Shown piece after piece: positions 1-8,242 of a stretch of DNA of 64,000 bases. The stretch lies in NCBI RefSeq assembly GCF_024347335.1, contig NZ_AP025463.1, positions 930,001-994,000 of the forward strand, given 5' to 3'. The notes beneath the pieces were generated by a model that was given only the letters and a program-made list of their open reading frames with translations, made no database searches and was not told the origin of the DNA. The first letter of the stretch is position 1. Each line of letters opens with the position of its first letter. The stretch comes from Vibrio celticus (lineage in GTDB: Bacteria; Pseudomonadota; Gammaproteobacteria; Enterobacterales; Vibrionaceae). Made by a program: the position numbers and the translations under genes.

Positions 1-1
1 A

Positions 2-214
2 AAAGAGTGGTCTGAACTCGGTATTAAGCGCTATGACGACCGCCCACTGCCAACGCTCGATGAAGACATTAAAGCTTGGTTGATAATGCCAGATGACGAA
101 GCGGGTCGTTCGTACCTCATTTACAACAACTACAATGTGTTAATGAAGTGGAACCGTTCTTACTACTTTGCTTTGGCAGTAAGCCATCTAGCCGACAGAA
201 TTAAGTTTGATTAA
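2..214 (+). CDS. Lytic murein transglycosylase, C-terminal 70 codons (partial)
   Basis: The reading frame is open from the left edge of the window to a TAA, so only the C-terminal 70 residues are visible. The tail contains YNNYNVLMKWNRSYYFALAV followed by SHLADRI, which resembles the C-terminal helix region of MltB-type (SLT_2, GH103) membrane-bound lytic transglycosylases, where an 'NxxxxxxYNxSxxYAxAV' pattern is usual. Such enzymes cleave peptidoglycan glycan strands in the periplasm to give 1,6-anhydro-muropeptides. The catalytic glutamate and the N-terminus lie outside the window, so family membership rests on the tail alone. A Rho-independent terminator follows about 90 bases downstream. 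Confidence 0.7.
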   Translation, partial: KEWSELGIKRYDDRPLPTLDEDIKAWLIMPDDEAGRSYLIYNNYNVLMKWNRSYYFALAVSHLADRIKFD

Positions 215-302
215 TAGACCCATTTGATTAATAGACTGAATTTGGTTAATAGCCCTAGGCCGCTTTGAATAGCATTTGGCCTACCATAGGCAGAACGAAC
301 TA

Positions 303-326
303 AAGGACTCTTCGGAGTCCTTTTTG
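303..326 (+). terminator. Rho-independent terminator after the transglycosylase gene
   Basis: AAGGACTC-TTCG-GAGTCCTT is a perfect 8-bp stem with a UUCG tetraloop, followed by TTT. It separates the transglycosylase from the LysR gene. Confidence 0.85.
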
Positions 327-360
327 ATTTTATATTTCAGAGATTTAATAAGGTGATCTT

Positions 361-1305
361 GTGCTAACAGATAGAGCTGCACAGATGGTGATATTCCATG
401 CGCTGATCAAGCACGAAGGCTTTACCAGTGCTGCAAAAAGCTTGAACGTTTCGGTGTCTCATATCAGTAAGCAAGTCGCTTTGCTTGAAGACTCAATCGG
501 CATCAAGTTGGTGCAAAGGACAACACGAAGCCTCACGCTGACTGAAGCGGGAGACGTGTTCTATCAACATTGTGAGCAGTTGTTTAACACGGTAAAAGCG
601 GCTCAGATGGATATGGACAGCCAGCGCGATGATATCTCTGGAATCTTGCGCGTCGGGTTGTCGCAGTCATTTGGTACACTGCATATCATTCCGGCGATTG
701 ATCAACTCAGACAGCTTTATCCTCAGTTGAGAATCGAGGTCCACTTGTTCGACTATAAGGTGGACATGATTGAAGAGCGCTTGGATCTCTGGATCACCAA
801 CAATGAAGACTTGCCTGAAGGTTACATTGCGCAGCGTTTAGCCGACAGTCAGTTTGTGGTGGCTGCGTCACCGGATTATCTGATTAAGGCTGGGACGCCA
901 CATGTACCTTCCGATTTGATTGACCATAACTGTCTTATCTATCGCAGCCGTGAACGAGATTACACATCGTGGGCGTTTGACAACGGGCAAGAAAACCTCA
1001 GCGTCAAAGTCGCGGGCGATTACTCAGTTGATTTGGCTGAGGCAGTACGAGACGCGGCAGTATCAGGGTGGGGCGTTGCTTATCTGGCGACTTACTTAGT
1101 GAAAGAAGAGTTTAGAACGGGAAAATTGATTCAAGTATTACCAGAGTGGAGAGCCAGTCAGCTAATGCCATTCTATGCTGTTTATCCAAGCCGAAAGAAC
1201 ATGCCGAAGAAGCTTTCAGCTGTGATTGAGTTCATTAAAGATCATATCGGGTCGCCGACGTATTGGGACAAAAACCTCAAAACGTGCGTTGAACTGCATC
1301 GCTAA
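361..1305 (+). CDS. LysR-family transcriptional regulator
   Basis: 314 aa. The N-terminal winged helix-turn-helix spans about residues 8-66 (FTSAAKSLNVSVSHISKQVA is the recognition helix region, followed by LTEAG), and the periplasmic-binding-protein-like effector domain spans about residues 95-295, the usual LysR architecture and length. The GTG at 361 is preceded by AAGGTGATC, a reasonable ribosome-binding site, so I kept it over the later internal ATG. The inducer and targets are not evident. Most LysR genes are autoregulated and act on a neighbour, but here nupC lies downstream in the same direction, about 200 bases away, so no divergent target is obvious. Confidence 0.9.
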   Translation: MLTDRAAQMVIFHALIKHEGFTSAAKSLNVSVSHISKQVALLEDSIGIKLVQRTTRSLTLTEAGDVFYQHCEQLFNTVKAAQMDMDSQRDDISGILRVGLSQSFGTLHIIPAIDQLRQLYPQLRIEVHLFDYKVDMIEERLDLWITNNEDLPEGYIAQRLADSQFVVAASPDYLIKAGTPHVPSDLIDHNCLIYRSRERDYTSWAFDNGQENLSVKVAGDYSVDLAEAVRDAAVSGWGVAYLATYLVKEEFRTGKLIQVLPEWRASQLMPFYAVYPSRKNMPKKLSAVIEFIKDHIGSPTYWDKNLKTCVELHR

Positions 1306-1329
1306 CTGTTTCCTAGTCTATAAATATAA

Positions 1330-1343
1330 TTTCCATATGGAAA
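1330..1343. promoter_or_regulatory. 14-bp perfect palindrome between lysR and nupC
   Basis: TTTCCATATGGAAA is a perfect palindrome in an AT-rich gap upstream of nupC. It could be an operator, but I recognise no named regulator motif. Confidence 0.3.
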
Positions 1344-1446
1344 AAGTACGCTTTTTAATCAAAGTTAATTATTAAAATTCAATAACTTAATTATACTCAT
1401 AGTTATATCGTGATTACCCCAACATCACGTTAACAACCTCAGCTTG

Positions 1447-1462
1447 CCGCAAACGATTTCCT
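1447..1462 (+). promoter_or_regulatory. Weak PurR/LacI-family-like site upstream of nupC
   Basis: CCGCAAACGATTTCCT matches the PurR consensus ACGCAAACGTTTGCGT at 12 of 16 positions with an intact left half. A purine-repressor site would make sense for a nucleoside transporter, but the right half is poor. Confidence 0.3.
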
Positions 1463-1510
1463 CTATAGAATGCGTCGCCTTTCCTATCTACAACTTTTAG
1501 GTTGACGCAC

Positions 1511-2710
1511 ATGGCTTCCCTACTTGGAATTATCACTATTTTAGTTGCCGCTTGGTTACTATCTACGGACAGAAAAAATATTCCACTAAGAACAGTCTCT
1601 TTGGCTTTCTTATTACAAATCTCATTCGCGCTATTGGTTCTGTATGTACCAATGGGTAAAGAAGCGTTGAATGCAGCCACAGGTGCGGTATCTAGCTTGA
1701 TCAACTACGGTCAAGAGGGGATTAACTTCCTATTTGGTGGCTTAACGAATAACGGATTTGTTTTCGCGATTAATGTTCTGGGCATCATTATCTTTTTCTC
1801 TGCACTGATTTCAGGCTTGTACCACATCGGCTTTATGCCAAAGGTGATCAACCTTATTGGTGGTGCGCTACAGAAATTCTTGGGCACAGGTCGTGCGGAA
1901 TCACTGTCTGCGACTGCCAATATCTTTGTCGGCATGATTGAAGCGCCATTGGTGGTTAAACCTTACTTAAAGCACATGACGGATTCACAACTGTTTGCGG
2001 TGATGGTGTGTGGTTTGGCGTCTGTAGCTGGTGGTACGTTAGTGGGTTATGCATCGCTTGGCGTTGACCTAAACTTCCTGATCGCTGCGGCATTCATGTC
2101 TGCACCAGCCGGTCTATTGATGGCTAAAATCTTAGTACCTGGCAGCCCAGATGACGCTCAAGAAAATATTGAGTCTGATGTAGAAATTCCACGAGCAACA
2201 AACGTCGTTGAGGCAATGGCAGATGGGGCTATGTCTGGACTTCGTATTGCCGTTGCAGTGGGTGCAACACTTCTTGCCTTTATCAGTGTGATTGCAATGC
2301 TAAATGGCTTGCTAGGTATCGTTGGCGGCTGGTTTGGCGTAAACCTAAGCTTCGAACTTATCCTAGGTTATGTATTCGCACCCGTTGCATGGCTGATCGG
2401 TGTACCGTGGTCTGAGGCTGTGGTTGCGGGCTCATTGATCGGTAACAAGATTGTCGTGAACGAGTTCGTGGCTTTCATCCAGTTAATGGACGTAAAAGAC
2501 GCACTGAGTGAGCATTCACAAGCGATCGTAACTTTCGCTCTATGTGGCTTTGCTAACATCTCTACCATGGCGATTCTTATCGGTGGTTTGGGCAGCTTAG
2601 TTCCAGAGCGTCGTTCTTTCATCTCACAATATGGCTTCAAAGCAATTTGTGCAGGTGTGTTTGCTAACTTAATGAGTGCCGCTATTGCTGGTGTTGTACT
2701 TTCTTTATAG
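1511..2710 (+). CDS. nupC: NupC-family Na+/H+-nucleoside cotransporter
   Basis: 399 aa integral inner-membrane protein of the concentrative nucleoside transporter family, which imports nucleosides using the proton or sodium gradient. Hydrophobic segments run along the whole length. Family motifs are visible: GMIEAPLVVKPYL at about residues 141-153 and GNKIVVNEFVAF at about 311-322, both in the substrate-binding core. An in-frame TTG lies 9 bases upstream, but ATG 1511 gives the usual short N-terminus and is preferred; the ribosome-binding site is not strong for either. A hairpin and then a terminator-like structure follow the stop, so it is probably monocistronic. Confidence 0.9.
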   Translation: MASLLGIITILVAAWLLSTDRKNIPLRTVSLAFLLQISFALLVLYVPMGKEALNAATGAVSSLINYGQEGINFLFGGLTNNGFVFAINVLGIIIFFSALISGLYHIGFMPKVINLIGGALQKFLGTGRAESLSATANIFVGMIEAPLVVKPYLKHMTDSQLFAVMVCGLASVAGGTLVGYASLGVDLNFLIAAAFMSAPAGLLMAKILVPGSPDDAQENIESDVEIPRATNVVEAMADGAMSGLRIAVAVGATLLAFISVIAMLNGLLGIVGGWFGVNLSFELILGYVFAPVAWLIGVPWSEAVVAGSLIGNKIVVNEFVAFIQLMDVKDALSEHSQAIVTFALCGFANISTMAILIGGLGSLVPERRSFISQYGFKAICAGVFANLMSAAIAGVVLSL

Positions 2711-2723
2711 TTAACTGATCATG

Positions 2724-2747
2724 ACTTTACTCCCCCTATAGTAAAGT
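2724..2747 (+). other. Hairpin in the nupC 3' region
   Basis: ACTTTACT and AGTAAAGT form a perfect 8-bp stem with an 8-base loop, without a following T tract. It may stabilise the nupC mRNA end or act as a weak terminator. Confidence 0.4.
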
Positions 2748-2785
2748 GACTGATTAATCACAATAATATTCGGTTAGCGTGAAAA

Positions 2786-2820
2786 AGAGAGCCTATAGTG
2801 TAAGAACGTAGGCTTTCTTA
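2786..2820 (+). terminator. Probable Rho-independent terminator between nupC and the antiporter gene
   Basis: AGAGAGCCTA pairs with TAGGCTTTCT (one G-U pair) across a 14-base loop and is followed by a short T-rich stretch. Confidence 0.55.
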
Positions 2821-2874
2821 TTTCATTGAATAGTTTGTACCACAGGGTGTGGTGCAAACCTTTTAGGGGCACAA

Positions 2875-4689
2875 ATGGATTTGTCGATTACTTCTTCTTT
2901 GGCGTTAATTGGACTCTTGTCTTTAGCTTGTCAGCTGCTCGGCTGGCGTTTACGTCTTCCCGCTATTCTTCCTCTCCTAATCGTTGGCCTGTTGTTAGGT
3001 CCTGGCCTGAATATTCTAAATCCCGATGCCATTTTCGGTGATGTGCTGTTTCCTATGATTTCATTAGGCGTTGCCATCATCCTGTTTGAAGGGGCATTAA
3101 CCCTAAATTTCAAAGAGATCAGAGGCCATGGTCGGATGGTGACTCATCTCGTGAGTTTCGGCATGTTGATTACATGGGCGTGTATCGTGGCGGGTGCTTA
3201 TTACTTTGTGGATTTCAGTTGGCCGTTAGCCGCTCTATTTGGGGCATTAGTTGTGGTAACTGGCCCTACTGTAATCGTGCCCATGCTACGCAGTATTCAG
3301 CCTAAATCTTCCTTAGGAAGTATCTTGCGATGGGAAGGGATAGTGATTGATCCGATTGGCGCTCTGTTTGCGGTTCTCGTTTACGAGTACATAGTTTCTT
3401 CTGCCGACCCTACCGGACACGTTCTGTCAGCTCTGGGCCTGACGTTAGTCATAGGTTTAGGCTTAGGGATCATCGGTGGCCATTTGATTGCCAAGATGCT
3501 GCAAGGGCATTGGGTACCGCACTATTTACGTAATGTGGCTGTGCTGACGCTAATGTTGGCGGCGTTCTCGTTTTCCAATGATCTGAGTGAAGAGTCTGGT
3601 TTATTAACCGTGACCATCATGGGGATCTGGCTTGCCAACGTGAAGGGCTTGGATATCGAAGACATCATCGAATTCAAAGAAACCTTAACCGTGTTGCTTA
3701 TTTCTGCGTTGTTTATTCTGTTAGCGAGCAGGCTCGATTCAGGAACCTTCCTCTCGATAGGTTGGGGTGGGGTTGGCCTGTTAGCGATAGTGATGCTGGT
3801 GGCGCGTCCTTTGAGCGTGTGGTTCAGCGGGATCGGTACGGATCTTACTTCTGCGGAAAAATGGTTTTTGAGCTGGATGGCGCCGCGCGGGATCGTGGCT
3901 GCCGCGGTTTCTTCTCTGTTTGCAATCAAGCTTCAAGAAAAACAATTGATAGAAGGTGCAGACCTGCTGGTACCAATGGTGTTCTTGATCATCATCGGTA
4001 CAGTTGTGATTCAAAGCCTCACCGCGAGTTGGTGGGCAAGAAGGCTAGGTGTGACTCAAGAGAAGGCACAAGGCGTTATCTTCTTTGGTGCGACTCAGTT
4101 TTCACGCCAGTTTGCCAAAGTATTGGCGACACACAACATCAATAGTGTGCTTGCCGATACCAACTGGGAAAGCATTCGCTTAGCACGCATGGATAACTTG
4201 AATGTCTACTTTGGTAACCCAGCTTCGAGTCACGCTGAAAATAATCTGGAATTGGATGGAATAGGGCGTGCGATGATCGTGTCGCCTTATCGTCAAACCA
4301 ACCCGTTAGTTAGCATGCACTATCAAGACGAGTTTGGTGGAAATAAGGTGTTTGAGCTTGAATCCTCAGAGAATAAACATGAAAGGCACCAGGTGAGCCG
4401 CGATGGCAATAGAAGTCTGTTTTCGGAAGGGGTTACCTATTCTAAGCTTAACTCACTGATGGCTCAGGGTAGCCAAATTAAAAGTACAGGTTTGACCGAG
4501 GCATTTGATTTAAAAGAGTTTAATGCTTTGTATCCTAAAGCCATTCCTCTTGGGGTGATCACTGGCGGTGATTTCCGTTTAATGACACAAGGATCTGAGT
4601 TGGAAAAACTCATATCAACGGAGTGTGAGCTTATTAGTTTATTACCGCCTTCTGAACAGACGGAAAAAGTTGATAGTCCAGATAAGTAG
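2875..4689 (+). CDS. CPA1-family cation:proton antiporter (NhaP-type)
   Basis: 604 aa. Roughly residues 1-390 are a hydrophobic Na+/H+-exchanger domain with a dozen predicted membrane spans. The characteristic GPTVIVPMLRSIQP (about residues 131-144) and EGIVIDPIGALFAVLVYE (about 154-171) segments hold the conserved Asp used for ion binding. The remaining 200 residues are soluble and begin with a Rossmann-like stretch (VIFFGATQFSRQFAKVLATH) resembling a TrkA-N regulatory domain. The ATG at 2875 follows AGGGGC. It exports Na+ or K+ in exchange for protons at the inner membrane; ion specificity cannot be read from sequence. It converges on folD across a shared terminator. Confidence 0.88.
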   Translation: MDLSITSSLALIGLLSLACQLLGWRLRLPAILPLLIVGLLLGPGLNILNPDAIFGDVLFPMISLGVAIILFEGALTLNFKEIRGHGRMVTHLVSFGMLITWACIVAGAYYFVDFSWPLAALFGALVVVTGPTVIVPMLRSIQPKSSLGSILRWEGIVIDPIGALFAVLVYEYIVSSADPTGHVLSALGLTLVIGLGLGIIGGHLIAKMLQGHWVPHYLRNVAVLTLMLAAFSFSNDLSEESGLLTVTIMGIWLANVKGLDIEDIIEFKETLTVLLISALFILLASRLDSGTFLSIGWGGVGLLAIVMLVARPLSVWFSGIGTDLTSAEKWFLSWMAPRGIVAAAVSSLFAIKLQEKQLIEGADLLVPMVFLIIIGTVVIQSLTASWWARRLGVTQEKAQGVIFFGATQFSRQFAKVLATHNINSVLADTNWESIRLARMDNLNVYFGNPASSHAENNLELDGIGRAMIVSPYRQTNPLVSMHYQDEFGGNKVFELESSENKHERHQVSRDGNRSLFSEGVTYSKLNSLMAQGSQIKSTGLTEAFDLKEFNALYPKAIPLGVITGGDFRLMTQGSELEKLISTECELISLLPPSEQTEKVDSPDK

Positions 4690-4760
4690 CAACGAGCGCT
4701 TCATCAAAAGCGAGTCACCCCGTTTTAAAAACGAATAGCTAAGTACCAAAGCATCAAAAA

Positions 4761-4792
4761 AGCCGCAACGTTCATCACGTTGCGGCTTTCTA
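4761..4792. terminator. Bidirectional terminator between the antiporter gene and folD
   Basis: AGCCGCAACG pairs perfectly with CGTTGCGGCT across a 7-base loop. An A tract lies on the left and TTTC on the right, so it can serve both convergent genes. Confidence 0.9.
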
Positions 4793-4814
4793 ATTTATTT
4801 ATATGCGCTGCGGA

Positions 4815-5672
4815 CTATTTCGAGTGAAATTGCTCACAAGCGATCATGGTGTTCTCGATTAGGCTCGCCACCGTCATTGGGCCAACACCACCCGGCACAG
4901 GTGTGATGAAGCTTGCGCTTTCTTTCGCTACGTCGTATTCAACGTCACCCACTAGTTTGCCAGATTCCAAACGGTTGATACCCACATCGACCACAACAGC
5001 GCCTTTCTTAATCCAAGCGCCAGGAATGAAGTTAGGTTTACCAACGGCAACTACAACAACGTCTGCTTGACGCACGTGACCTTCAAGGTCTTTGGTGAAG
5101 CGGTGACATGTTGTCGTCGTACAACCTGCTAGAAGAAGCTCTAGCGTCATTGGGCGACCTACGATGTTTGATGCGCCAACCACAACCGCGTGCTTACCAC
5201 GTAAGTCGATGTTGTAACGGTCAAGCAGCGTGATGATGCCTTTTGGCGTGCAAGAGCGAAGCTTAGGCATGCGCTGAGCCAAACGGCCGACATTGTAGGG
5301 GTGGAAGCCATCAACGTCTTTTTCTGGCGTGATACGCTCAAGAACGTGAGTGCTATCAATGCCTGCTGGTAGAGGCAGTTGAACAAGAATACCGTCGATT
5401 TCTGGATCGTCGTTCAGTTGGTCTACCAGTGTTAACAATTCGTCCTCTGTCGCAGTGGCTGGCAAGTCGTAAGATTTAGATACGAAGCCAACTTCTTCAC
5501 ACGCTTTACGCTTACTTCCAACGTAAACCTGAGAAGCAGGGTCTTCACCCACTAAAACAACCGCTAGGCCCGGAGCGCGTAATCCAGCTTCAGTACGAGC
5601 TTTTACACGTGCAGCAACTTCGGAGCGAACCGTTTGAGAAATTAGCTTTCCATCAATATTTTGAGCAGTCAT
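4815..5672 (-). CDS. folD: Bifunctional methylene-THF dehydrogenase / methenyl-THF cyclohydrolase
   Basis: 285 aa cytosolic enzyme that interconverts 5,10-methylene-THF, 5,10-methenyl-THF and 10-formyl-THF, supplying one-carbon units for purines and formyl-Met. The family landmarks are present: YVGSKRKACEEVGF near residue 50 (catalytic Lys), QLPLPAGID, SCTPKGIITLL, the NADP-binding VVGASNIVGRPM near residue 165, and the C-terminal TPVPGGVGPMTVASL. The length is normal. A perfect PurR-type palindrome lies 81-96 bases upstream, which fits control by purine supply. Confidence 0.97.
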   Translation of the reverse strand: MTAQNIDGKLISQTVRSEVAARVKARTEAGLRAPGLAVVLVGEDPASQVYVGSKRKACEEVGFVSKSYDLPATATEDELLTLVDQLNDDPEIDGILVQLPLPAGIDSTHVLERITPEKDVDGFHPYNVGRLAQRMPKLRSCTPKGIITLLDRYNIDLRGKHAVVVGASNIVGRPMTLELLLAGCTTTTCHRFTKDLEGHVRQADVVVVAVGKPNFIPGAWIKKGAVVVDVGINRLESGKLVGDVEYDVAKESASFITPVPGGVGPMTVASLIENTMIACEQFHSK

Positions 5673-5752
5673 GAATTTCCTTAGTATTGATATTCAAGTT
5701 AGTGGCTGATGTTTTTGGCGCATTATTCCAGAAAATCTTTTTGATTACCATC

Positions 5753-5768
5753 AAGCAAACGTTTGCTT
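5753..5768 (-). promoter_or_regulatory. PurR operator upstream of folD
   Basis: AAGCAAACGTTTGCTT is a perfect 16-bp palindrome that differs from the PurR consensus ACGCAAACGTTTGCGT only at symmetric positions 2 and 15. It lies in the folD promoter region. Confidence 0.8.
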
Positions 5769-5883
5769 TGGTCTATTTTTCAACACTTATATGTTTGTTG
5801 GCCTTTTTTTACCCACTTAGATCAGAATGTTACATAAAGCCGTTGCTTTACTGATTCGAATTCGTATAATTCGTTCCTGTAGC

Positions 5884-5960
5884 GCGCCCTTAGCTCAGCT
5901 GGATAGAGCACCTCCCTTCTAAGGAGGTGGTCGAAGGTTCGAATCCTTCAGGGCGTGCCA
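5884..5960 (+). tRNA. tRNA-Arg (anticodon UCU)
   Basis: 77-nt cloverleaf. The acceptor stem GCGCCCT pairs with AGGGCGT (G1-U72 wobble), the D arm contains TAGCTCAGCTGGATAGAGC, the anticodon stem is CCTCC/GGAGG with loop CTTCTAA giving anticodon TCT, the T arm contains GGTTCGAATCC, and CCA is encoded. It reads rare AGA codons, like E. coli argU. A terminator follows directly. Confidence 0.97.
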
Positions 5961-5969
5961 TTATTCTAT

Positions 5970-6005
5970 AAGGCCTGATAACTTTTTAAGTTGTCAGGCC
6001 TTTGT
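5970..6005 (+). terminator. Terminator of the tRNA-Arg gene
   Basis: AAGGCCTGATAACTT pairs with AAGTTGTCAGGCCTT (one G-U pair) with a very short loop, followed by TTG T. Confidence 0.85.
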
Positions 6006-6070
6006 CGTTTCTGGCCTTTGTAGTTAAGTATATGGTCAAGTAACGATGAATCTACAGGTATGGCAAAGTG

Positions 6071-6106
6071 AAAAAAAGCCCACGATCAGAGGTCAATTAA
6101 GTGGGC
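6071..6106 (-). terminator. Terminator of the minus-strand siderophore synthetase fragment
   Basis: Read on the minus strand, GCCCAC ... GTGGGC forms a 6-bp stem across 17 bases, followed by seven Ts. It lies about 60 bases past the IucA/IucC stop codon, so this fragment keeps its native 3' end. Confidence 0.65.
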
Positions 6107-6168
6107 GAATAAATCTTAACTTGTCGCTTCAAAGTTTGCGATAGCTCCTCTGGCGACTAAAACATAAG

Positions 6169-6870
6169 CTATTGCATGAGTGGGTTATTAATTGGCTTTC
6201 CAATATCGGGCAGTGGTCTTTCGTTCGTATCCCCATAACCAATCTTAAATCTGACTCGATTTATGCAAATTTTGTCGATTTGTGGAGTCATCAAATCAAA
6301 TTGATTAAACCTCTCTTCAAGGTGTGAATGTTGTTCTTTATACGCCTGAATTACACGACGTAATAAGCGATAGAAGTCTACCTCTTCGAAGCCCAACGCC
6401 GCGATTCTCGGAGAAATAAACCTTAACACCGTAGCAAAGTGACCGGTTAATAAGTCGTGGACCAAATAGTGTGGCGGTAATCGTGTGAGGTTTTCTTTGA
6501 TAGATCCGTCAAGCGAGTTTAACTCGGGAAACTCTTGATTGACGATTCTTAAGTCGCCATGGAAGTCTTTGATAATACAACCACAAGGTATATTGTCTTC
6601 TAGAACTAGAGTGATGTTTTGTCCATGCGCAACAAGACCAACGCCATACTTACACAACGCCATACTTACACATCAAATGGTAGAGTGGGACTACGACATG
6701 GCTAAACAGTTTTTCTAGCCACTGCTCAATAGTGATACCTGATGCATCGATTAGAGAACCAATTAAAGGCTTTCCGTTGAGGTCTCCTTGCATCAAAGCT
6801 GCCATAGTGATTGGACGTTTATGTTCTGCAATGATGTGCTCAGCACGCTCACGCCAAATGCACCCCAGAT
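6169..6870 (-). pseudogene. IucA/IucC-type siderophore synthetase, C-terminal fragment with 16-bp duplication
   Basis: The open C-terminal part (6169-6663) contains YGVGLVAHGQNITLVLED and CGCIIKDFHGDLRIV, matching the ATP/citrate-binding core and C-terminal FhuF-like region of NIS siderophore synthetases, which join citrate or succinyl groups to amines in aerobactin- or vibrioferrin-type pathways. Upstream on the minus strand the protein continues in another frame (RPITMAALMQGDLNGKP, IEQWLEKLFSHVVVPLYHL) to about 6870. The two frames are separated by a 16-bp tandem duplication at 6639-6670. Removing one copy restores HLMCKYGVGLVAHGQN without interruption. Only about 225 of the usual ~580-600 residues remain. 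The N-terminal half of such an enzyme lies on the plus strand at 8243-11406. Whether both were one gene is an inference. Confidence 0.85.
6639..6670. repeat. 16-bp perfect tandem duplication causing a frameshift
   Basis: CAACGCCATACTTACA occurs twice head to tail (6639-6654 and 6655-6670). Sixteen bases is not a multiple of three, so the siderophore synthetase frame is broken here. Confidence 0.95.
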
Positions 6871-7708
6871 TGTTTTAGCAGGACTTGCAGGACTTGCAGA
6901 ACTTGCAGGCTTTGCATTGGCTTGCGGGGGGACTTTGCTACAAACACTATTCAGAAATCCGTTAGCAAGCCCTGATATTTCAGGGGTCAGTACCAGTTCT
7001 GTCTTAATGATCGCTTGTCTGCTGGTGGTTTTCCCGGGAGCCAGTCACAACATGATCGTTTTAGCCGGCCTAACCGGTGCTCTTGCCGTTATAGCGCTCC
7101 TTTTTTGGGGGCTTAAATCACAACTTAGCGTCTCTCAACTCGCGCTGTTTGGGATTGTCATCTCTGCATTTACTGGCACTGCCACTCACATCTTGTTGAC
7201 TTTCGGTAGCACAACATCAACGGTCACTCTCATGTGGCTGTCTGGTACAACTTATGGCACATCTGCTGGAAGCATTATGCCTTTGGCTATTACGATCGCT
7301 TTGTCACTTATTGTTATGGTTCCTATTCTACGAAGCCTAGACATCACGCCTTTGGGAGAAGTGATTCCTCAAGTCGTGGGGATTGCTCTTACCCCTTACC
7401 GCTTAGTGCTGCTCGGAGTTGCTGCTCTATTAACGGCGGTTGCAATATCAACTGTTGGTGCAATTAGCTTCGTTGGCTTGCTAGCGCCACATTGCGCGCG
7501 TCTATTGGGTTTGTATCGCCATGTTCATCTGATTCCCGCCGCGGGTCTTACTGGTGCGTCTCTTTTAATTTGGGCTGACGGAATAGGACGCAGCCTTATG
7601 CCTCCTTCTGAAATAGCAGCTGGCTTGGTCGTGTCTATTTTAGGAAGCCTTTGCTTCTTACTTTTACTACTAATCGGATATCGAAAACAACGTCATGGAA
7701 TTGATTAA
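6868..7708 (+). pseudogene. FecCD-family iron-siderophore ABC permease, 5'-truncated
   Basis: The frame is open from 6788, but its first ~25 residues are antisense to the siderophore synthetase fragment, so the homologous part begins near 6868. From there it matches BtuC/FecCD permeases: CGGTLLQTLFRNPLASPDISGVS near the start, ALFGIVISAFTG in the middle, and GAISFVGLLAPHCARLLG, the coupling-helix region, near the end. About 280 residues with seven or more hydrophobic spans are left of a usual ~330, and the first membrane helix and the start codon region are missing. Intact homologues form the inner-membrane channel for ferric siderophores. The truncation point coincides with the edge of the synthetase fragment, marking a rearrangement junction. 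Confidence 0.75.
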
Positions 7709-8210
7709 ATTTCTTCAACAACGTGTCTCTTATCATGTTCATGAGTTATCTCTACCAGCTCCGGCTGGGTGTGATTTAGAGACCATACTGCAAACCGCAA
7801 TGAGTACTCCAGATTATGGGAATCTTAACCCTTGGCATTTTCTAGTGATAGACCATGAACAAGTTGAAGCACCGGTTGAATTATTGAGTGCCGCATGGGT
7901 TGCGTCTGATGTGAATGTAGGTAAAGGGCAAGTCAAACGACTATCAAGTTATTTACGCCAAGCTCCGATCCTTTCTGCGGCTGCAGCATGCCAAATGATA
8001 CTCCTAGGAGCGGATGCGAGTGGTTACGGTGGCGTTTGGTATTCGAAGGAAGCCGTGGACCTACCAAATGTGAAAGAACATCTTCACCTTAATGAGAGTC
8101 ATGTTCCTGTGGGTTTCTTGGTACTAGGTACTCCTGTAGAAACACGTAAAAAACGTAGACGGTGCGCAAAACCGCTGACATCAAAATGGTCGCCACAGAC
8201 GACCTACTAA
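7695..8210 (+). pseudogene. Nitroreductase-family (YdjA-like) protein, probably damaged
   Basis: 171 aa, overlapping the permease stop by 14 bases. The N-terminus (LETILQTAMSTPDYGNLNPW, then HFLVID) and C-terminus (GADASGYGGVWYS, VPVGFLVLGTP) match FMN-dependent nitroreductases of the YdjA type, which use NAD(P)H to reduce nitro or quinone substrates. Between RQAPILSAAAA and CQMILLGADASGYGG the usual ~20 additional residues, including the basic/aromatic stretch before the central helix, are absent. After GTP the sequence becomes basic and unlike the family (ETRKKRRRCAKPL), suggesting a further frameshift near the 3' end; another frame is open to a TAA directly before the next gene at 8243. 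Its place in a siderophore cluster is unexplained. Confidence 0.6.
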
Positions 8211-8242
8211 ATTATGAAATGAATCCTAAGAGATTGAGTTAA

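Noticed and set aside
6788..6867. The first ~26 codons of the permease frame as its real N-terminus.
   Set aside because: This DNA encodes the synthetase fragment on the other strand, and the peptide lacks any signal or membrane helix typical of FecCD proteins.
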